From Batillaria attramentaria (Eukaryota; Mollusca; Gastropoda; Batillariidae): a stretch of 64,000 nucleotides of DNA. Each line of letters starts with the position of its first letter. Positions within the stretch are counted from its first letter, which is position 1. Shown here piece by piece: positions 59,178 through 64,000 of the stretch. Where the stretch lies: positions 349,501-413,500 of the forward strand of contig JACVVK020000347.1 of NCBI GenBank assembly GCA_018292915.2, read 5' to 3'. The notes below the pieces were generated by a model, which saw only the letters and a list, made by a program, of their open reading frames with translations, searched no databases and was not told the origin of the DNA. The position numbers and the translations under genes were made by a program.

Positions 59178-59290
59178 TCTCGGGTCGTGAGTTCCATAAT
59201 CTGTTCTGGAGTGTTCCCCCTTTGCCAAATGTTTGATGTGACCCTTGTATGGTAGAAAAAGGACGGTGAAAACATCAAACAACCAAGCAC
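59178..59290 (+). mobile_element. SINE fragment, plus strand
   Basis: Starts at CTCGGGTCGTGAGTTCC. The body is much altered, with an ATGGTAGAAAAAGGACG end. Confidence 0.6.
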
Positions 59291-59504
59291 CCAAACGTCA
59301 CCACAGAATCTCAGATTATACACAATATATCAGTGCTGAGGGCCCGAAAATGTGGGTACATTCAGTAAAAGTAAGCATCAGTTTTCAAGAATGTACTCTT
59401 TATCTTTGTAAGTGGATTTCTAAATTAGATAATTTTTTTTTTTTGTGTGGATGTGCGGTGCCAGCAAGACTTCGTGTTCTTAAGTTGGTACATATATTAT
59501 AGTC

Positions 59505-59692
59505 ATTTATTTATTTATTCATTCATTTATTTATTTCGTCATTTCTACTTATTTCGTCATTTCTACTTATTTCGTCATTTCTACTTATTTCGTCATTTCT
59601 ACTTATTTCGTCATTTCTACTTATTTCGTCATTTCTACTTATTTCGTCATTTCTACTTATTTCGTCATTTCTACTTATTTCGTCATTTCTAT
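59505..59692 (+). repeat. 18-bp minisatellite, about 9 copies
   Basis: Units TATTTCGTCATTTCTACT, grown from a TTAT/TTCA simple repeat at its left edge. Confidence 0.95.
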
Positions 59693-59699
59693 TGATTTA

Positions 59700-60870
59700 G
59701 CCAATCATTTATTTAGTTTTAAAGTCAATAGTTGTTTTTTTTTCTTTAAATTCACTTGCGAAGTACAGTTTGTGATTTTTTTTTAGTTCTTACGCGTTTT
59801 CACCACACTAAAATTGAACACGTTAAATACTTTACAAAATGTGTTCTGTGTTCTTTTTCTCTCAGAATAGATTCCTGATCAGTAGATCTAAACAGAAATA
59901 ACAATGTCCAGAGAAGAGAGAAAAAAAAAAACTTTCAAAGAAACGGCAATGACAATGACGATAATGAACACTTCTTGTACAGCTCAGTGAGCCAGGCTGA
60001 AGGTGCTTTCCGGGAACATATCGTCGTTCACACGGAAAAGCTGCGCAACTTCCGCTCTGGGCGGGTTGCGGGTTTTTGTTCTTCACTTTTCAGCAGAAGC
60101 AAAAAAACTGATATATTTGAGTATTTATTATCATATCAAAAAGAACACAGCTTATTTTGAATCGTAGGAATTTTGGGTGCTTTTCCTTTCCGGCCCGGCA
60201 AAAAACAACAACAAAAAAACCCAGCAAGAACAACAAAACAATCTTGCCCATCGCTATGTTGCTATGTTACGCCAGATAAAAGAAGTTTTGATATACGTAA
60301 TAAAAGAGTTTGAAGACAAAAAATCTTATCCTTCGTGTTTCTATGATTCCAGATAAAAGAAAAGCTTGCAGACAATTTATACATTAAAGCGAAAGACTAC
60401 AAATGTTCGTTATACAAAACCGTTATCATCGCCAAAGACAAAGAAACGGACTTGATAAGTGGTAGGAAACAATACATGACAAGTTATACAAATCAAACTT
60501 ATCAACTTCACCATTACCCACTCGTGTGAACAGAGTAGGGATGAAGAGCCACTTACCACAAAGACAAACAACTCCTGGCAGGGGAAGCGACTCTCGTGTC
60601 CGTGCGAGCAGCGTGGGACAGACTGACTGGCGGGTCGACTTAAACCCCGACAACATTTATCACAACCCTTCACCACTGTCCGCCATTACTCACAGACTCA
60701 CCCTGTCCATCCGTCACTCACTGTTTGATCCCGGAGCCTTCAATCTGTCCATCCTGGTAGATATATACTAATATCTACCGGCCACGTGTGCTGTATAAAT
60801 CGTAATGGGAGAGTCCGGAGGGTGACAATCTGTTCACGAACAAGGCAGATCGGGAAACAAGGCGGACAGC
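59700..60870. other. Gene-free stretch
   Basis: A/T-rich, with A-runs. No exon or repeat family is recognised. Confidence 0.45.
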
Positions 60871-62777
60871 GCTAGTGACGGTGGAAGAGGTTTGGTGGGC
60901 TGCTAGTGACGGTGGAGGAGGTTTGGTGGGCTGCTAGTGACGGTGGAGGTTTGGTGGGCTGCTAGTGACGGTGGAGGTTTGGTGGGCTGCTAGTGACGGT
61001 GGAGGTTTGGTGGGCTGCTAGTGACGGTGGAGGTTTGGTGGGCTGCTAGTGACGGTGGAGGAGGTTTGGTGGGCTGCTATTGACGGTGGAGGAGGTTTGG
61101 TGGGCTGCTAGTGACGGTGGAGGAGGTTTGGTGGGCTGCTAGTTACGGTGGAGGTTTGGTGGGCTGCTAGTGACGGTGGAGGTTTGGTGGGCTGCTAGTG
61201 ACGGTGGAGGTTTGGTGGGCTGCTAGTGACGGTGGAGGTTTGGTGGGCTGCTAGTGACGGTGGAGGTTTGGTGGGCTGCTAGTGACGGTGGAGGTTTGGT
61301 GGGCTGCTAGTGACGGTGGAGGTTTGGTGGGCTGCTAGTGACGGTGGAGGAGGTTTGGTGGGCTGCTATTGACGGTGGAGGAGGTTTGGTGGGCTGCTAG
61401 TGACGGTGGAGGAGGTTTGGTGGGCTGCTAGTGACGGTGGAGGAGGTTTGGTGGGCTGCTAGTGACGGTGGAGGAGGTTTGGTGGGCTGCTATTGACGGT
61501 GGAGGAGGTTTGGTGGGCTGCTAGTGACGGTGGAGGTTTGGTGGGCTGCTAGTGACGGTGGAGGTTTGGTGGGCTGCTAGTGACGGTGGAGGTTTGGTGG
61601 GCTGCTAGTGACGGTGGAGGACGTTTGGTGGGCTGCTATTGACGGTGGAGGAGGTTTGGTGGGCTGCTAGTGACGGTGGAGGAGGTTTGGTGGGCTGCTA
61701 TTGACGGTGGAGGAGGTTTGGTGGGCTGCTAGTGACGGTGGAGGTTTGGTGGGCTGCTAGTGACGGTGGAGGTTTGGTGGGCTGCTAGTGACGGTGGAGG
61801 TTTGGTGGGCTGCTAGTGACGGTGGAGGTTTGGTGGGCTGCTAGTGACGGTGGAGGAGGTTTGGTGGGCTGCTATTGACGGTGGAGGAGGTTTGGTGGGC
61901 TGCTATTGACGGTGGAGGAGGTTTGGTGGGCTGCTAGTGACGGTGGAGGAGGTTTGGTGGGCTGCTAGTGACGGTGGAGGTTTGGTGGGCTGCTAGTGAC
62001 GGTGGAGGAGGTTTGGTGGGCTGCTATTGACGGTGGAGGAGGTTTGGTGGGCTGCTAGTGACGGTGGAGGTTTGGTGGGCTGCTAGTGACGGTGGAGGTT
62101 TGGTGGGCTGCTAGTGACGGTGGAGGTTTGGTGGGCTGCTAGTGACGGTGGAGGTTTGGTGGGCTGCTAGTGACGGTGGAGGAGGTTTGGTGGGCTGCTA
62201 TTGACGGTGGAGGAGGTTTGGTGGGCTGCTAGTGACGGTGGAGGACGTTTGGTGGGCTGCTAGTGACGGTGGAGGAGGTTTGGTGGGCTGCTAGTGACGG
62301 TGGAGGTTTGGTGGGCTGCTAGTGACGGTGGAGGAGGTTTGGTGGGCTGCTAGTGACGGTGGAGGAGGTTTGGTGGGCTGCTAGTGACGGTGGAGTTTGG
62401 TGGGCTGCTATTGACGGTGGAGGTTTGGTGGGCTGCTAGTGACGGTGGAGGTTTGGTGGGCTGCTAGTGACGGTGGAGGTTTGGTGGGCTGCTAGTGACG
62501 GTGGAGGAGGTTTGGTGGGCTGCTATTGACGGTGGAGGAGGTTTGGTGGGCTGCTAGTGACGGTGGAGGAGGTTTGGTGGGCTGCTAGTGACGGTGGAGG
62601 AGGTTTGGTGGGCTGCTAGTGACGGTGGAGGAGGTTTGGTGGGCTGCTAGTGACGGTGGAGGAGGTTTGGTGGGCTGCTAGTGACGGTGGAGGAGGTTTG
62701 GTGGGCTGCTAGTGACGGTGGAGGAGGTTTGGTGGGCTGCTAGTGACGGTGGAGGAGGTTTGGTGGGCTGCTAGTGA
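60871..62777 (+). repeat. 28/31-bp minisatellite, about 65 copies
   Basis: The units GACGGTGGAGGTTTGGTGGG + CTGCTAGT (28 bp) and the same with an extra GGA (31 bp) are interspersed, with a second G/T variant (CTAGTGAC or CTATTGAC). The order of variants forms repeated higher-order blocks. G-rich strand is plus. Not coding. Confidence 0.97.
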
Positions 62778-63009
62778 CTGTTTGCTGTCTAACATTCCCA
62801 CACCCTCCATTACTTTGCCGCGAAAAAGTCTTTGTTGCTTGAGCGGCGTTAAGCCCTACATAACTAACTATTACCCTCCATCACTACGGGACATATCATC
62901 ACGGGGGATAACCTCGTCACGTGAGGTACGAAGAACACGGCCATAAGCTTTGAGGGATGGAAGGTCCAAATAGTGCGAGGAAAAAGTCAGAAGCTGCTAA
63001 ATCATCTAA

Positions 63010-63189
63010 GGGTGGGTGGGTGTTTGGGGGGGTTTAACGTCCTTTTCCACCACATAGGGTGATATCAAAGACGGGGCAACGATGAAAGAGCCAGCACAAA
63101 TATTTGACCCCAGCCGGGATCGAACTCACGACCCGAGCAGTAGAAGTCCAACGCTCTACCATTCGACCACCCCCCCCCCCCGGCTCCCC
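63010..63189 (-). mobile_element. tRNA-derived SINE, minus strand
   Basis: Flanked by GCTAAATCATCTAA (62996-63009, 63190-63203), the longest target duplication here. Close to consensus apart from a C-run near the head. Confidence 0.9.
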
Positions 63190-63508
63190 GCTAAATCATC
63201 TAAAATTCCGAAGAAGAAAAAAAACCCAAACAAACTTTGAAACAGAAAATGTGATCTTAATAGTTGTATTTGTGTGACTATTGAGGACCACTGCTAGTTT
63301 TCACTCCTTTGGGGATTAGTGCTGGTGGACGGACTCTTCACTCTTTGAAACGGATCAACAGTGTTAGCTTAACTATCCGCCACTCAGCAAAACTAACAAA
63401 ACTGAAGATCCCACCCCAACACTCCCACTCCCCGCCGGCAATACCAAACACACATTTTCTGTCGCATGATTTCAGACGTTTTAGCTTTCCTCCAGTTTCC
63501 AAGCACGT

Positions 63509-63673
63509 CCGGGGAGCCGGGGTGGCCGAGCGTTGGACTTCTAATGCTCGGGTCGTGAGTTCGTATCCCGGCTGGGGCCAAATATTTCTGCTGGCTTTTT
63601 CATCGTTTCCCCGTCTTTGATATCACCCTATGTGGTGGAAAAGGACGTTAAACCCCCAAACACCCACCCACCC
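63509..63673 (+). mobile_element. tRNA-derived SINE, plus strand, A-box deletion
   Basis: Flanked by AGCACGT (63502-63508, 63674-63680). GGCCGAGCGTTGG lacks the AATGGTAG part of the A box, so the copy probably cannot be transcribed by polymerase III. Confidence 0.85.
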
Positions 63674-64000
63674 TCCTAGCACGTGCGCACACTGCCTAAC
63701 ATTTTCGCTCACTGCTTCGCACTGTTTGGAGGCACCCTCTATTCCTCCTCCTCGCAGATTCCGGGCCACTAATAAACTTTCAAACCACGTGCGTACTCTC
63801 GAGCCGTTCTCCCCTTGCGCAGTTTTGCTGCTGATCACGAGATTTTTGAAGGAATTTGCTGAAATAGAACGACATCGACGTTTTCTCGGCGTAAACTAAC
63901 GTCTGATCTGACACCTTCATGTCAGGTGACATGCTCGACCTTATCCCCCGTGATCATGCGCTGTTGACGTCATGTCATGTTGCCAGTCCAAAATTCTTAC

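Overview
The window is animal (metazoan) nuclear DNA. Genes are split by introns with GT..AG borders and AATAAA signals. There are many copies of one tRNA-derived SINE, 5'-truncated LINEs, a Penelope-like element and very many microsatellites and minisatellites. The repeat mix fits a marine mollusc, most likely a gastropod, but no species-diagnostic gene is present, so this assignment is tentative.

The left half (about 0.9-32.3 kb) holds three tandem plus-strand genes of one family that I do not recognise by name. Each gene has a signal-peptide exon, one or more exons for a cysteine-rich Ig-like domain, short four-cysteine (half EGF-like) exons and a last exon. In genes 1 and 2 the last exon encodes a C-terminal hydrophobic segment. 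Every internal junction is in phase 1 and nearly every internal exon is a multiple of three, so the exons are freely addable cassettes. Gene 1 (1787-7943) is SP-Ig-C4-tail. Gene 2 (11822-17002) is SP-Ig-[broken C4]-C4-tail. Gene 3 (22247-32276) is SP-Ig-Ig-C4-Ig-C4-Ig-Ig-tail, with the tail out of the ancestral frame. Genes 1 and 2 lie in clear tandem segmental duplicates (913-8967 and 10132-19196), later separated by SINE, Penelope, LINE-associated and retroelement insertions. The introns carry minisatellites that touch or contain splice sites. The most striking is a 25-copy 69-bp array (about 24766-26490) in which every unit carries a complete 3' splice site and the first 25 bases of the next exon.

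The middle (32.3-42.8 kb) is mostly non-coding: a 47-bp minisatellite of about 60 copies (35.2-38.1 kb), LINE and SINE remnants and dinucleotide repeats. At 42807-44609 on the minus strand is an intact 600-residue secreted or membrane-attached leucine-rich-repeat protein with a fibronectin III-like domain.

The right part (44.6-64 kb) is again mainly repeats and SINE/LINE copies. It contains one two-exon minus-strand gene (58090-56822) for a small secreted Gly-rich/Asn-Pro-Tyr-repeat protein, a LINE reverse-transcriptase C-terminus at about 55.3-56.2 kb, and a 28/31-bp minisatellite at 60.9-62.8 kb.

The Ig-cassette proteins would enter the secretory pathway and be displayed on the cell surface (genes 1 and 2) or, on the simplest reading, secreted (gene 3). 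Variation among the seven Ig exons is concentrated in two short stretches, one of them just after the F-strand cysteine, where antigen-receptor Ig domains have their most variable loop. An immune or recognition role is an inference; nothing in the sequence proves it.
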